Shown here: positions 56,657 to 64,000 of the stretch, one piece after another
Layout: each line of letters begins with the position of its first letter
How positions within the stretch are numbered: the stretch's first letter is position 1
Source: Streptomyces sp. DvalAA-43
GTDB taxonomy: Bacteria; Actinomycetota; Actinomycetes; Streptomycetales; Streptomycetaceae
Assembly: GCF_900091725.1 (NCBI RefSeq)
Contig: NZ_FMBW01000044.1
Span: forward strand, 248,001-312,000
Direction: 5' to 3'
DNA length: 64,000 nt
Notes under the pieces: model-generated
Databases searched by the model: none
Seen by the model: the letters and a program-made list of their open reading frames with translations, nothing else
What the model was told of the DNA's origin: nothing
Program-made: the position numbers and the translations under genes

Positions 56657-57694
56657 TCAGCAGGCGAGCGGGTCGAGGACCGTCGGCTCGATCTTTCCGT
56701 CCAGCATGGCACCGAGCCCCAGCACCGCGCAGACATCCGGCCGCTCCGCGATGTGCACCGGCAGGCCCGTCGCGTTCCGCAGCATCTGGTCGAGGCCGGG
56801 CAGCAGCGCGCTGCCGCCGACCATCATGATCCCGCAGTCCACGAGGTCGGCCACCAGATCGGGCGGGCAGTCGCGCAGGATCGTGCCGAGCCCGTCCAGG
56901 ACCGCGGTGAGCGGGGCGTGGATGGCCTGCCGCATGGCGGCGGTGTCCACCTGCACCGAGCGGGCCAGGCCGGTCGCCACGTCACGGCCGTGGATCTCCG
57001 TCGTGGCGGGCCCCTGCGAGGTCAGGCTGCCGCCGCTGAGTGCCAGTTGCAGCGGGCGCACGGACTGGCTGGGCAGCATCAGCGCATGGTGCTGGCGCAG
57101 GTGCTGGACCACCGCGTGGTCGATGGCGTCGCCGCCGACGGGGATGCGCACGGCGCTCACGATCGAACCGAGCGAGAGCACCGCGATCTGGGTGGTCGCG
57201 GCCCCGCACACCATGATCATGGTGGCGGTCGGCTGTTCGACCGGCAGCCCGCAGCCGACGGCCGCCGCGATCAGGGTGTCGACCAGCTCGACCCGCCGGG
57301 CACCGATCCCGACCAGGGTCTCGACGGCGGCCCGCTGGGCGAGCGGATCGCTGTCGTGCGGGGTGCAGGCGGCGGCCCGCAGCCGGGGCTTGCGGCGCAG
57401 CTGGCGGCGGAGCTTCTCGCCGAGCAGATGGCGCAGCATGCGCTGGGCCATCTCGATGTCGACGACGGTTCCTCCGGTGACCGGGCGGGCCACCCGGATG
57501 TAGCCGGGGGTACGCCCGGTCATCTGTTCGGCGAGCGCGCCGACGGCGATGAGCGACCCGGTACGGGTGTTCACCGCCGCGACGCTCGGCTCGTCGACGA
57601 CGAGCCCGAGGCCCTTGACGTACACCCGGGTCCGGGCAGCCCCGAGGTCGACGGCGACATGGCAACGGCGCAACTGCTCAAGACTGACGGTCAC
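56657..57694 (-). CDS. MreB/Mbl-like actin-fold protein
   Basis: 345 residues from GTG 57,694 with GGGAGA upstream. Actin-fold motifs: phosphate 1 VAVDLGAARTRVYVKG, a conserved NTRTGSLIAVGALAEQMTGRTPG, phosphate 2 MVCGAATTQIAVLSLG, and adenosine motif IMMVGGSALLPGLDQML. Known MreB-like proteins act in spore-wall and cell-wall building in Streptomyces. It is somewhat divergent, stands alone without mreC/mreD, and could be one of the extra copies. Confidence 0.82.
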   Translation of the reverse strand: MTVSLEQLRRCHVAVDLGAARTRVYVKGLGLVVDEPSVAAVNTRTGSLIAVGALAEQMTGRTPGYIRVARPVTGGTVVDIEMAQRMLRHLLGEKLRRQLRRKPRLRAAACTPHDSDPLAQRAAVETLVGIGARRVELVDTLIAAAVGCGLPVEQPTATMIMVCGAATTQIAVLSLGSIVSAVRIPVGGDAIDHAVVQHLRQHHALMLPSQSVRPLQLALSGGSLTSQGPATTEIHGRDVATGLARSVQVDTAAMRQAIHAPLTAVLDGLGTILRDCPPDLVADLVDCGIMMVGGSALLPGLDQMLRNATGLPVHIAERPDVCAVLGLGAMLDGKIEPTVLDPLAC

Positions 57695-57845
57695 GGCAGG
57701 GTCTCCCGAGAGCACGGACGGTGGCACCGGCGGCAGCCGGTTTCTCTCTCGCATCGTGCGCCGTTCGGAGTCGCGGCGCGCGCTGGGATGAGCCGTAGGG
57801 GGGAATCGAGCTGACGGGCCGACAGAAAAGGGCGGGGTGCGGGAA

Positions 57846-58406
57846 TCAGCCCGGCAGCAGCCGCTGGAACAGTCCCCAGGTGAACTCGGCGACATACGGC
57901 TCGCCCGTGCCCGGCGCGGTGATCGCGAGCGCCCACCGGGTCGGCGCGCCGCCCTCCATCGGACGGGCCGGCGGGAAGGCCCGCGCCACCTCGTCGACCG
58001 TGCCCGACCAGGGGCGCAGATCCTCGACCGTGCGCAGTTCGGGGCCCGGCGCCCCCGGCGCCCGGACCAGCCACTCGTTCCACACCGCGCCGCCCGGCGC
58101 GACCATCACCTCGAACCGGAGGTCCGGCCAGAGCGGCACCGGCCACCGCAGCGCGTCGCACTCCAGGTCGCCGATCGTGCGGCGTACGGACGAGGCGGGC
58201 TCGCCGAGCACCGAGCGGTAGCGGCGCAGCGAGCCCCGTCCGCCGGGCGCCCGCACCATGGCCTGCCAGCGGCGGTTGGCCTCCCGCATCTCGGCGGCCG
58301 AGGCGCTCAGCTCCTGCCGGGCCTCCTCGACCAGGCCGGGCTGGTGGTCGGCCATCCGGCGCAGCAGGACGAGCTGGAACTCACGTGGGCCGAAGGGCGC
58401 GGTCAT
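57846..58406 (-). CDS. Hypothetical protein co-operonic with a MarR regulator
   Basis: 186 residues, unknown. An N-terminal helix bundle (FQLVLLRRMADHQPGLVEEARQELSASAAEMREANRRWQ) is followed by a beta-rich domain (LRFEVMVAPGGAVWNEWLVRAPGAP, RWALAITAPGTGEPYVAEFTWG). ATG 58,406 overlaps the MarR stop by 4 bases, so it is co-translated with the regulator. Confidence 0.6.
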   Translation of the reverse strand: MTAPFGPREFQLVLLRRMADHQPGLVEEARQELSASAAEMREANRRWQAMVRAPGGRGSLRRYRSVLGEPASSVRRTIGDLECDALRWPVPLWPDLRFEVMVAPGGAVWNEWLVRAPGAPGPELRTVEDLRPWSGTVDEVARAFPPARPMEGGAPTRWALAITAPGTGEPYVAEFTWGLFQRLLPG

Positions 58407-58882
58407 GGACCCAACGGTTCCACACCCCGGTCCGGGGCCTGTCCGGCGGACGGTCCCGGCTCGCCCAGCATCCGGCGCAGCAGGTCCCGCAGCATCGTCC
58501 GGTCCTCCTCCGACAGCTCGGCCAGCGGCTCCCGGGCGAAGGTGAGGGAGTCGCGCAGCTGCCGCGCCGTCCGGGCGCCCAGCTCCGTCGGTGCGGCCAG
58601 CTTCACCCGCCGGTCGGCCGGATCCGGCCTGCGCTCCACCAGGCCGCGCGTCTCCAGCCGGTCGACGATGCCGGTGACGTTCGACGGCTCGCACTTCAGC
58701 TTCTGGGCGATCCGGCGCATGGGCATCGGATCCAGCGAGAGCAGCCCGAGCACCCTTGCCTGTGCGCCGGTGAGCGAGTGGGCTGCCGCCGCCTCGTCGT
58801 ACTCCTCGTAGTAGCGCGCCACGACGGTACCGATGAGCTCGACGACTTCGAGGGTCAGAGGGTCTGTGCGGGGGGTGGCCAT
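58403..58882 (-). CDS. MarR-family regulator
   Basis: 159 residues. Winged helix: HSLTGAQARVLGLLSLDPMPMRRIAQKLKCEPSNVTGIVDRLETRGLVERRPDPADRRVKLAAPTELG. The central R-DPADRR wing is standard. Transcribed divergently from the NADPH oxidoreductase, with two TGAA/TTCA palindromes between them; it probably represses that gene and itself. Confidence 0.92.
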   Translation of the reverse strand: MATPRTDPLTLEVVELIGTVVARYYEEYDEAAAAHSLTGAQARVLGLLSLDPMPMRRIAQKLKCEPSNVTGIVDRLETRGLVERRPDPADRRVKLAAPTELGARTARQLRDSLTFAREPLAELSEEDRTMLRDLLRRMLGEPGPSAGQAPDRGVEPLGP

Positions 58883-58904
58883 GACACTCAGGATAGCCGG
58901 TTGC

Positions 58905-58950
58905 TTGACAAGGTGAAATATTCAGGAGCATGGTTGTTTCACTACATGAA
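58905..58950 (+). promoter_or_regulatory. Promoter and MarR-type operators of the oxidoreductase gene
   Basis: TTGACA (58,905-58,910), 18 bases, CATGGT (58,929-58,934). TGAAATATTCA (58,914-58,924) lies in the spacer and TTCACTACATGAA (58,938-58,950) near the start point; both have TGAA/TTCA palindromic ends. A bound MarR protein would block the promoter. Confidence 0.6.
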
Positions 58951-59033
58951 GCATTTCGGCTCCCCGGTGCGGCAGCGACCGCCCCGGCCGGAGCTTCCCC
59001 CACTCCGTAGGACATTGAGGAGAACCCGAGCCC

Positions 59034-60053
59034 ATGTCAGCAGCACTTCCCACGTCCGGCCGCGAATGGCACCTCGTCGCCCGCCCCCACGGCTGGCCGA
59101 AGGCCGAGGACTTCGCGCTGCGTGAGGCCCCGGTCACCGCGCCCCGCGAGGGCCGTGTCCTCGTCCGCAACCTGCACTTCTCGGTCGACCCGTACATGCG
59201 CGGCCGGATGAACGACGTGAAGTCGTACACCCCGCCCTTCAAGCTCGACCACCCCATGGACGGCGGAGCGGTCGGCGAGGTCATCGCCTCGAACGCCGAG
59301 GGCCTCGCGGTCGGCGACCACGTCCTGCACGGCCTCGGCTGGCGCGAGTACGCCGAGGTCCCGGCCGAGCACGCCGTGAAGGTCGACGCCTCGATCGCCC
59401 CGCTCTCCGCCTACCTCGGCGTGCTCGGCATGACCGGGCTCACCGCCTACGCGGGCCTCTTCGAGGTCGCCTCCTTCAAGGAGGGCGACGCCGTCTTCGT
59501 CTCCGGCGCGGCCGGTGCGGTCGGCAGCCAGGTCGGCCAGATGGCGAGGATCAAGGGCGCCTCGCGGGTCGTCGGTTCCGCCGGATCCGACGAGAAGGTG
59601 AAGCTCCTCGTCGAGGAGTACGGCTTCGACGCGGCCTTCAACTACCACGACGGACCGGTCGTCGAGCAGCTGCGCGCGGCCGCCCCCGACGGCATCGACG
59701 TCTACTTCGACAACGTCGGCGGCGAGCACCTCGAAGCGGCGATCTCCTCGCTCAACGTGCACGGCCGCGTCACCGTGTGCGGAATGATCGCCCAGTACAA
59801 CGCCACCGAGCCGGCCCCCGGCCCGCGCAACCTCGCCCTCGTCATCGGCAAGCGGCTGCGCATCCAGGGCATGCTCGTCAGCGATCACGCCGCGCTCCAG
59901 CCGCAGTTCGTCCAGGACGTCGCCGGCTGGCTGGCCTCGGGCGAGCTCAAGTACCGCGAGACCTTCGTCGAGGGCATCGAGAACGGCTTCGACGCCTTCG
60001 TCGGCCTGCTGCGCGGCGAGAACACCGGAAAGATGATCGTCTCCCTCGCCTGA
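59034..60053 (+). CDS. NADPH-dependent oxidoreductase (CurA/PTGR-like MDR family)
   Basis: 339 residues, GAGGAGAA before ATG 59,034. MDR features: NLHFSVDPYMRGRMND, GGAVGEVIASNAEGLAVGDHV, and the NADPH site VFVSGAAGAVGSQVGQMARIKG with VVGSAGSDEKV. This is the zinc-free class that reduces alkenal or alkenone double bonds and so detoxifies reactive carbonyls. Control by the divergent MarR gene fits a stress response. Confidence 0.9.
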   Translation: MSAALPTSGREWHLVARPHGWPKAEDFALREAPVTAPREGRVLVRNLHFSVDPYMRGRMNDVKSYTPPFKLDHPMDGGAVGEVIASNAEGLAVGDHVLHGLGWREYAEVPAEHAVKVDASIAPLSAYLGVLGMTGLTAYAGLFEVASFKEGDAVFVSGAAGAVGSQVGQMARIKGASRVVGSAGSDEKVKLLVEEYGFDAAFNYHDGPVVEQLRAAAPDGIDVYFDNVGGEHLEAAISSLNVHGRVTVCGMIAQYNATEPAPGPRNLALVIGKRLRIQGMLVSDHAALQPQFVQDVAGWLASGELKYRETFVEGIENGFDAFVGLLRGENTGKMIVSLA

Positions 60054-60142
60054 CAGCCGCCCCGGCACACCCGTTAGGCTCATCCCCAGGCCGTCGCGAT
60101 CGTGGGCGCGAGTCGCGGCGCACAGCAGGAGGAATCCTCAGC

Positions 60143-60571
60143 ATGACCATTCAGGACATAACCGTTGCCTACACCGCTGTCGCCACCGCCGAGAACGGCC
60201 GTGACGGCCGCGTCTCGTCCGACGACGGCAACCTCGACGTCATCGTCAACCCGCCCAAGGCCATGGGCGGAAGCGGCGCGGGCACCAACCCCGAGCAGCT
60301 CTTCGCGGCCGGCTACAGCGCCTGCTTCCAGGGCGCGCTGGGCGTGGTGGCCCGCCAGGAGAAGGCCGACATCTCCGGCTCCACGGTGACCGCCGAGGTC
60401 TCCATCGGCAAGACGGCCGAGGGCGGCTTCGGCCTGGAGGTGGCGATCAGTGCCACCATCCCGAACGTCGACACCGCCACCGCGCTGTCGCTCGTCGAGA
60501 AGGCCCACCAGGTGTGCCCGTACTCGAACGCCACGCGAGGCAACATCAAGGTCGGGCTGTCGGTCGCCTGA
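60143..60571 (+). CDS. ohr: Organic hydroperoxide resistance protein (Ohr/OsmC family)
   Basis: 142 residues. Both redox cysteines are present: Cys61 in AGYSACFQGAL and the second in QVCPYSNATRGN near residue 125. GTNPEQLFAAGYSACF is the Ohr signature. It reduces organic peroxides using lipoylated proteins. ATG 60,143 has AGGAGG at 60,127-60,132. It lies 89 bases after the oxidoreductase, same strand, with a shared stress theme. Confidence 0.92.
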   Translation: MTIQDITVAYTAVATAENGRDGRVSSDDGNLDVIVNPPKAMGGSGAGTNPEQLFAAGYSACFQGALGVVARQEKADISGSTVTAEVSIGKTAEGGFGLEVAISATIPNVDTATALSLVEKAHQVCPYSNATRGNIKVGLSVA

Positions 60572-60685
60572 CCGCCCCGCTCGCAGCGCACCGAGGGCCG
60601 CACCCCGCGCAGGGGTGCGGCCCCCGGCCGTGTTCGCGGCGACGGCCCGTCCGGCCGTACCCCTCCCCACCAGTACGCTGACGCC

Positions 60686-61525
60686 ATGCGTGATCTAGGG
60701 GCGGGCTTCGGCTACTTGGTACAGGGACAGCGCTGGGTCGGCCGGCACGGACGGTGGTTCGGCTTCGGGCTGCTGCCCGGACTCATCACCCTCGTCCTGT
60801 ACGCGGCGGCGCTCGTCGGCCTCGGCTACGGCGCCGACGACCTGGTGGACCGGGCGACGCCGTTCGCCGACGACTGGTCCTCGCCCTGGCTCGGCCTGCT
60901 CCGCACCACCCTGACCGTGCTGGTCTTCGGCTTCGGGCTCTTCCTCGCCGTGATCACGTTCACCGCCGTGACGCTGCTGGTCGGCCAGCCCTTCTACGAG
61001 TCGCTCTCCGAGGAGGTCGACCGCACCGAGGGCGGCGAGGTCCCCGAGTCCGGGCTGCCGCTCTGGCGGGAGCTGTGGATCTCCGCCCGTGACAGCGTCC
61101 GCGTCCTGGTGCGGGTGGGGCTGTACTCGCTGCTGCTCTTCGCCCTCGGATTCGTCCCGGTCCTCGGCCAGACCGTCGTCCCGGTGCTCGGCTTCTGCGT
61201 CACCGGCTACTTCCTCGCCGAGGAGCTCACCGCCGTCGCGCTCCAGCGCCGCGGCATGGTCCTGAAGGACCGGCTCACCCTGCTGCGCGGCCGCCGTCTG
61301 CTGACCCTCGGCTTCGGCGTACCGCTGGGCCTCGCCTTCCTGGTCCCGTTCGTCGCCGTGTTCCTGATGCCGGGCGCCGTCGCCGGAGCCACGCTGCTGG
61401 CGCGCGACCTGGTGGGACCTGAGAACGAGGACTGCGGCGACGGCGAGAACGGCGGCGACGGCGAGGACGCGAGCGCGGGCGTCACGGCCGTCGCGGGCGT
61501 CACCCCGGGCCCGGCGGCCCACTGA
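60686..61525 (+). CDS. CysZ/EI24-type membrane protein
   Basis: 279 residues with about five hydrophobic segments (FGLLPGLITLVLYAAALVGLGYG, TLTVLVFGFGLFLAVITFTAVTLLVG, GLYSLLLFALGFVPVLGQTVVPVLGFCVTGYF, LLTLGFGVPLGLAFLVPFVAVFLMPG). The pattern QPFYESLSEEVDRTEGG and TGYFLAEELTAVALQRRGM fits the EI24/CysZ family, which includes a sulfate carrier in proteobacteria. The Streptomyces role is not known. C-terminus is acidic low-complexity. Confidence 0.85.
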   Translation: MRDLGAGFGYLVQGQRWVGRHGRWFGFGLLPGLITLVLYAAALVGLGYGADDLVDRATPFADDWSSPWLGLLRTTLTVLVFGFGLFLAVITFTAVTLLVGQPFYESLSEEVDRTEGGEVPESGLPLWRELWISARDSVRVLVRVGLYSLLLFALGFVPVLGQTVVPVLGFCVTGYFLAEELTAVALQRRGMVLKDRLTLLRGRRLLTLGFGVPLGLAFLVPFVAVFLMPGAVAGATLLARDLVGPENEDCGDGENGGDGEDASAGVTAVAGVTPGPAAH

Positions 61526-61547
61526 GCGACGCCCGTCCCGGCACGGG

Positions 61548-63539
61548 TCAGCTGCTGTGTACCTCCAGCGCCGACCGGACCGCCGACTCCAGCGCCCCCT
61601 CGATCCAGGCCGGCTTGACCGAGGTGTGGTCGCCGGCGAAGTGCAGCGGCCCCTCCACCGAGCGCACATCGGCGAGCAGCTCGGTGTGCTGGCCCGGCAG
61701 CAGCACCGACGCCTCGCCGTACGCGTACGGGTCGCGCATCCACGACTGGGTGGCTCCGGCGCCCGTGTAGAAGACCTCGACGCGCTGCCCGTACACGTCC
61801 TGCATCCCGCCCAGGGCGTGCGGGTAGCGCTCGTCGTCGTCCAGCGAGTCCCACTTCAGCGCGTCGTCGGCCCAGCTGTACGAGGCGAGGACGACCCCGC
61901 CCGCGCTGCCCTCGACCGGGTGGGAGGGCTGGTACATGAAGCGGTTGGCGTTGTCGGTGACCGATCCGCCGCCGATGACGTGCGGCGCCTCGGGCTGGTT
62001 GCGGGCGGTGGCCCGGTACGCCGCGTAGTGCACGCGCTGGTTGGGCGGGAGGTGGCCGGGCGGCACGGAGGGGTGGGAGCCCAGCAGCGAGCCGTCGGCC
62101 GGGGCCTTGCCCAGCCGGTAGGCGTCGTAGAGACCGGGCTTGATCCGCTCCAGCTCCCGCTTCCAGTCCTTCTCCTCGAACTCCCACCAGCGGCGGCTGA
62201 ATTCGAGCAGCACCTTGGTCGCCGCGTCGTAGTGGATCTCGGTGATCGCGCGCCGCTTGCCGTACGAGAGCGCGGGCGTGACGGGGATGTGGCGGAGCCC
62301 GGAGAACGGCACGGTGATGATCGCCCGGTCGCCGCGGAAGGTCTGACGCACCACCGGCCTGCCGTCACGGCCCTCGGAGACCGTCTCGACCTCCACGCCG
62401 TCGGTGCCGTGGCTGATCCTGGTGGCCCGGCGGTCCAGCCGCACCAGGTCCTTGACCCGCTCGTACATCGCGTCGGCGAGGACGCCCGTGCCGCCCGGCA
62501 GCTCGAAGAACGCGGTGTCCGGACTGATCAGGGAGGCGCCGATGAAGCTGTGCACAAAGGCGAGATGGAGCCGGGAGGTGAGGTTCTCGACGGTGCCGAT
62601 GAGGTCGATGGTGCGCTCGTCGAGCCTGGCCGCCTCGGTCAGGAAGCGGAACATCGACCAGTGCCCGTACCGCTGGATGACCCGCGCCCAGCCCTCGACG
62701 AGCTCCCGGCCCTCCTTGCCCTCGAACTCCTGCCGTACGGGCTTGAAGGCGTCCCGCACGATCGCCGCGGCGGGCTTGTTCTCGAACGCGGCGGGGACCC
62801 CGAACGACCGGTTGACCGCCTGGGGCTTCGCCGCGTAGTCGGCCTTGCGCATCCGGATGCCGTTGACGTGGATCCAGGTGCGGTTGGCCGGCTTCCCCCC
62901 GGCGTCGACGTCCACCAGGTAGAAGGGGCGGCGCTTCAGATCGAAGCCGTCCATGAGGCCGGTGACCAGCGGATGGCTGTCGGGGATGCGCATCGCGCCC
63001 GCCTCGGCGTTCTGCTTCGGGTCGGCGAACGGTGCCTTCGCCTTCTCGTGGCCGCCCCGGCGGAAGGTCTTGATCCGGCCGCCGACGCGGTTGCCGTTGG
63101 CCTCGATGACGGTGACGGTGTGCCCGGCCGCCCGGAGCAGATGGGCGGCGGTGAGCCCGGCCGGTCCCGCGCCGACGATCAGCACCTTCTTGGGGGCCTT
63201 GCGGCTGCGCGGCAGGCCCTTGGAGAGCAGGATGTCGCGGTAGCCGGGGACCAGTGGCCGGTCCTGTTCGTCGCGTACGAGGATGGCGCGGGCGACGGTC
63301 AGGCAGGCGTTCCAGTCCGAGCCGGTGGCCGCGGGGGCGGGCGCGGCGGGGGAACTGGTGGCGCCGGGCGCGACGGCACGCGCGGTGCCGGACGCGGCGG
63401 CGACGGCTAAGGCGGCGCCGGCGGTGGCGCCCGTGAGCAGGGTGCGGCGGGAGGGCAGGCCGGTGGAGGGCAGGCCGCCGGCGGGCTCGGCGGGCTGCGC
63501 GGAGTGGCCGGTGGCGGGCCCGGTGGGCTGGGTAGTCAT
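61548..63539 (-). CDS. Tat-exported flavin amine (L-amino acid) oxidase
   Basis: 663 residues. A twin-arginine signal (SRRTLLTGATAGAALAVAAAS, near residues 28-50) precedes the FAD motif KVLIVGAGPAGLTAAHLLRAAG (about 120-140) and VIEANGNRVGGRIKTF. Later flavin-oxidase segments are GAMRIPDSHPL, ERVKDLVRLDRRATRI, GDHTSVKPAWIEGALESAVRSA. It probably makes hydrogen peroxide and ammonia from an amino acid outside the cell; L-glutamate or L-lysine oxidases of Streptomyces are relatives. Substrate cannot be set from sequence here. Confidence 0.88.
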   Translation of the reverse strand: MTTQPTGPATGHSAQPAEPAGGLPSTGLPSRRTLLTGATAGAALAVAAASGTARAVAPGATSSPAAPAPAATGSDWNACLTVARAILVRDEQDRPLVPGYRDILLSKGLPRSRKAPKKVLIVGAGPAGLTAAHLLRAAGHTVTVIEANGNRVGGRIKTFRRGGHEKAKAPFADPKQNAEAGAMRIPDSHPLVTGLMDGFDLKRRPFYLVDVDAGGKPANRTWIHVNGIRMRKADYAAKPQAVNRSFGVPAAFENKPAAAIVRDAFKPVRQEFEGKEGRELVEGWARVIQRYGHWSMFRFLTEAARLDERTIDLIGTVENLTSRLHLAFVHSFIGASLISPDTAFFELPGGTGVLADAMYERVKDLVRLDRRATRISHGTDGVEVETVSEGRDGRPVVRQTFRGDRAIITVPFSGLRHIPVTPALSYGKRRAITEIHYDAATKVLLEFSRRWWEFEEKDWKRELERIKPGLYDAYRLGKAPADGSLLGSHPSVPPGHLPPNQRVHYAAYRATARNQPEAPHVIGGGSVTDNANRFMYQPSHPVEGSAGGVVLASYSWADDALKWDSLDDDERYPHALGGMQDVYGQRVEVFYTGAGATQSWMRDPYAYGEASVLLPGQHTELLADVRSVEGPLHFAGDHTSVKPAWIEGALESAVRSALEVHSS

Positions 63540-63659
63540 GCGGTCAACAGTGGGGCGCCCCGGAGGGTGCCCTGCGCCCGGACGCGCGTAGACCATTCCG
63601 AAATCACCCGCAGGGGGCCTGAGTTGATCAGGTTCCGCCGTGCGTCGCCAGAGGCGATG

Positions 63660-64000
63660 TCATGATGACGGGTTCTCCGCGGCCGCCGCTTCGGACGGCT
63701 GCAACAGCGCCAGGAAGTCCACGAACGCCGCGGGCATGTCCACCGAATCCGGGTCCAGCAGCCACTGGTACTGGAGCCCGTCCAGCACCGCCACGAGCAG
63801 CGGCGCCGCGCGCTCCGGAGTCAGCCCGCCCGGCAGCCGTTCGCCGTACTCCGCGCGCAGTATCGCCGCCATGCTCGCCCGGACCTGGGTGTAGCGGCGG
63901 GTGAAGAACTCCCGCGCCGGATGACCCTCCGTCACGCTCTCGCCGAGCAGCGCCGAGAACGTCTGGACGATGCCGGGCCGCATCGCGTTGTACTCCACCA
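63660..64000 (-). CDS. TetR-family regulator, C-terminal part (cut by window edge)
   Basis: About 113 residues of C-terminal domain remain (TFSALLGESVTEGHPAREFFTRRYTQVRASMAAILRAEYGERLPGG, GLQYQWLLDPDSVDMPAAFVDFLALL). The pattern with final QYQWLLDPDxVDMP is common in TetR-family ligand domains. The DNA-binding N-terminus lies beyond the window. It stands on the same strand as the amine oxidase, upstream of it, and may control it. Confidence 0.75.
   Translation of the reverse strand, partial: VEYNAMRPGIVQTFSALLGESVTEGHPAREFFTRRYTQVRASMAAILRAEYGERLPGGLTPERAAPLLVAVLDGLQYQWLLDPDSVDMPAAFVDFLALLQPSEAAAAENPSS

Overview
The window is high-GC actinobacterial DNA, almost certainly Streptomyces. The evidence is strong GC-rich codon bias, frequent GTG starts, start-stop overlapping operons, an XRE/DUF397 regulator pair, a WhiB-type protein, DUF4192, DUF6082 and DUF6624 proteins, and a Tat-exported flavin amine oxidase. 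Positions 1 to about 46,365 are a prophage of siphovirus type, cut by the left window edge. Positions from about 46,365 to the end are ordinary chromosome.

Prophage layout, all on the plus strand unless stated. Positions 1-2380 are the end of the head module (head decoration, lambda gpE-like major capsid, two small head genes). Positions 2381-15,527 are a roughly 13-kb cargo block that does not belong to a phage: a minus-strand DUF397/XRE pair, a histidine-kinase-like ATPase, several small Streptomyces proteins, and then a complete FxLD-type class I lanthipeptide cluster (three precursors, full-length LanB, LanC, a fused elimination-domain/methyltransferase protein and a helical protein). Positions 15,528-26,608 resume phage morphogenesis in the usual order: head completion, tail tube, tail chaperone pair with a -1 frameshift site, tape measure, distal tail and minor tail proteins. 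Positions 26,757-28,260 are lysis genes, including an endolysin whose last 81 codons look like a holin. Positions 28,343-46,016 are the early and replication region: RecT, an Fe-S nuclease, a lambda-O-like initiator gene with four internal iterons, two DNA-methylase-like proteins, a PAPS-reductase-family protein, RuvC-like, HU, WhiB-like and many small genes.

The early region has its own regulatory style. A 16-bp AT-rich promoter-like element occurs three times, a TAGRTGACATT element three times, an identical Shine-Dalgarno decamer CTCTTGGAGA six times, and near-perfect GC hairpins lie between many genes.

The right prophage end is marked by the 3' half of a CAT-anticodon tRNA (46,363-46,407) without a matching 5' half, which is what attR of a tRNA-integrated prophage looks like. 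The intact tRNA and attL should lie left of the window. No complete integrase is visible.

The chromosomal flank holds an RGG-repeat micro-protein next to an ABC exporter, an MFS exporter, a carboxyltransferase/acyl-CoA synthetase pair, a NarK-like transporter, an Lrp regulator, a GAF sensor with a degenerate kinase end, an MreB-like protein, a MarR/oxidoreductase divergent pair, Ohr, a CysZ/EI24-like membrane protein, a flavin amine oxidase and a TetR regulator cut by the window end.

Main story: a lanthipeptide pathway that also has a protein-isoaspartate-methyltransferase-like enzyme sits between the head and tail genes of a prophage, in the same direction as the tail and lysis genes. It has no transporter, protease or immunity gene of its own. 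Linked expression with the tail operon and release by phage lysis are possible, but this is inference.
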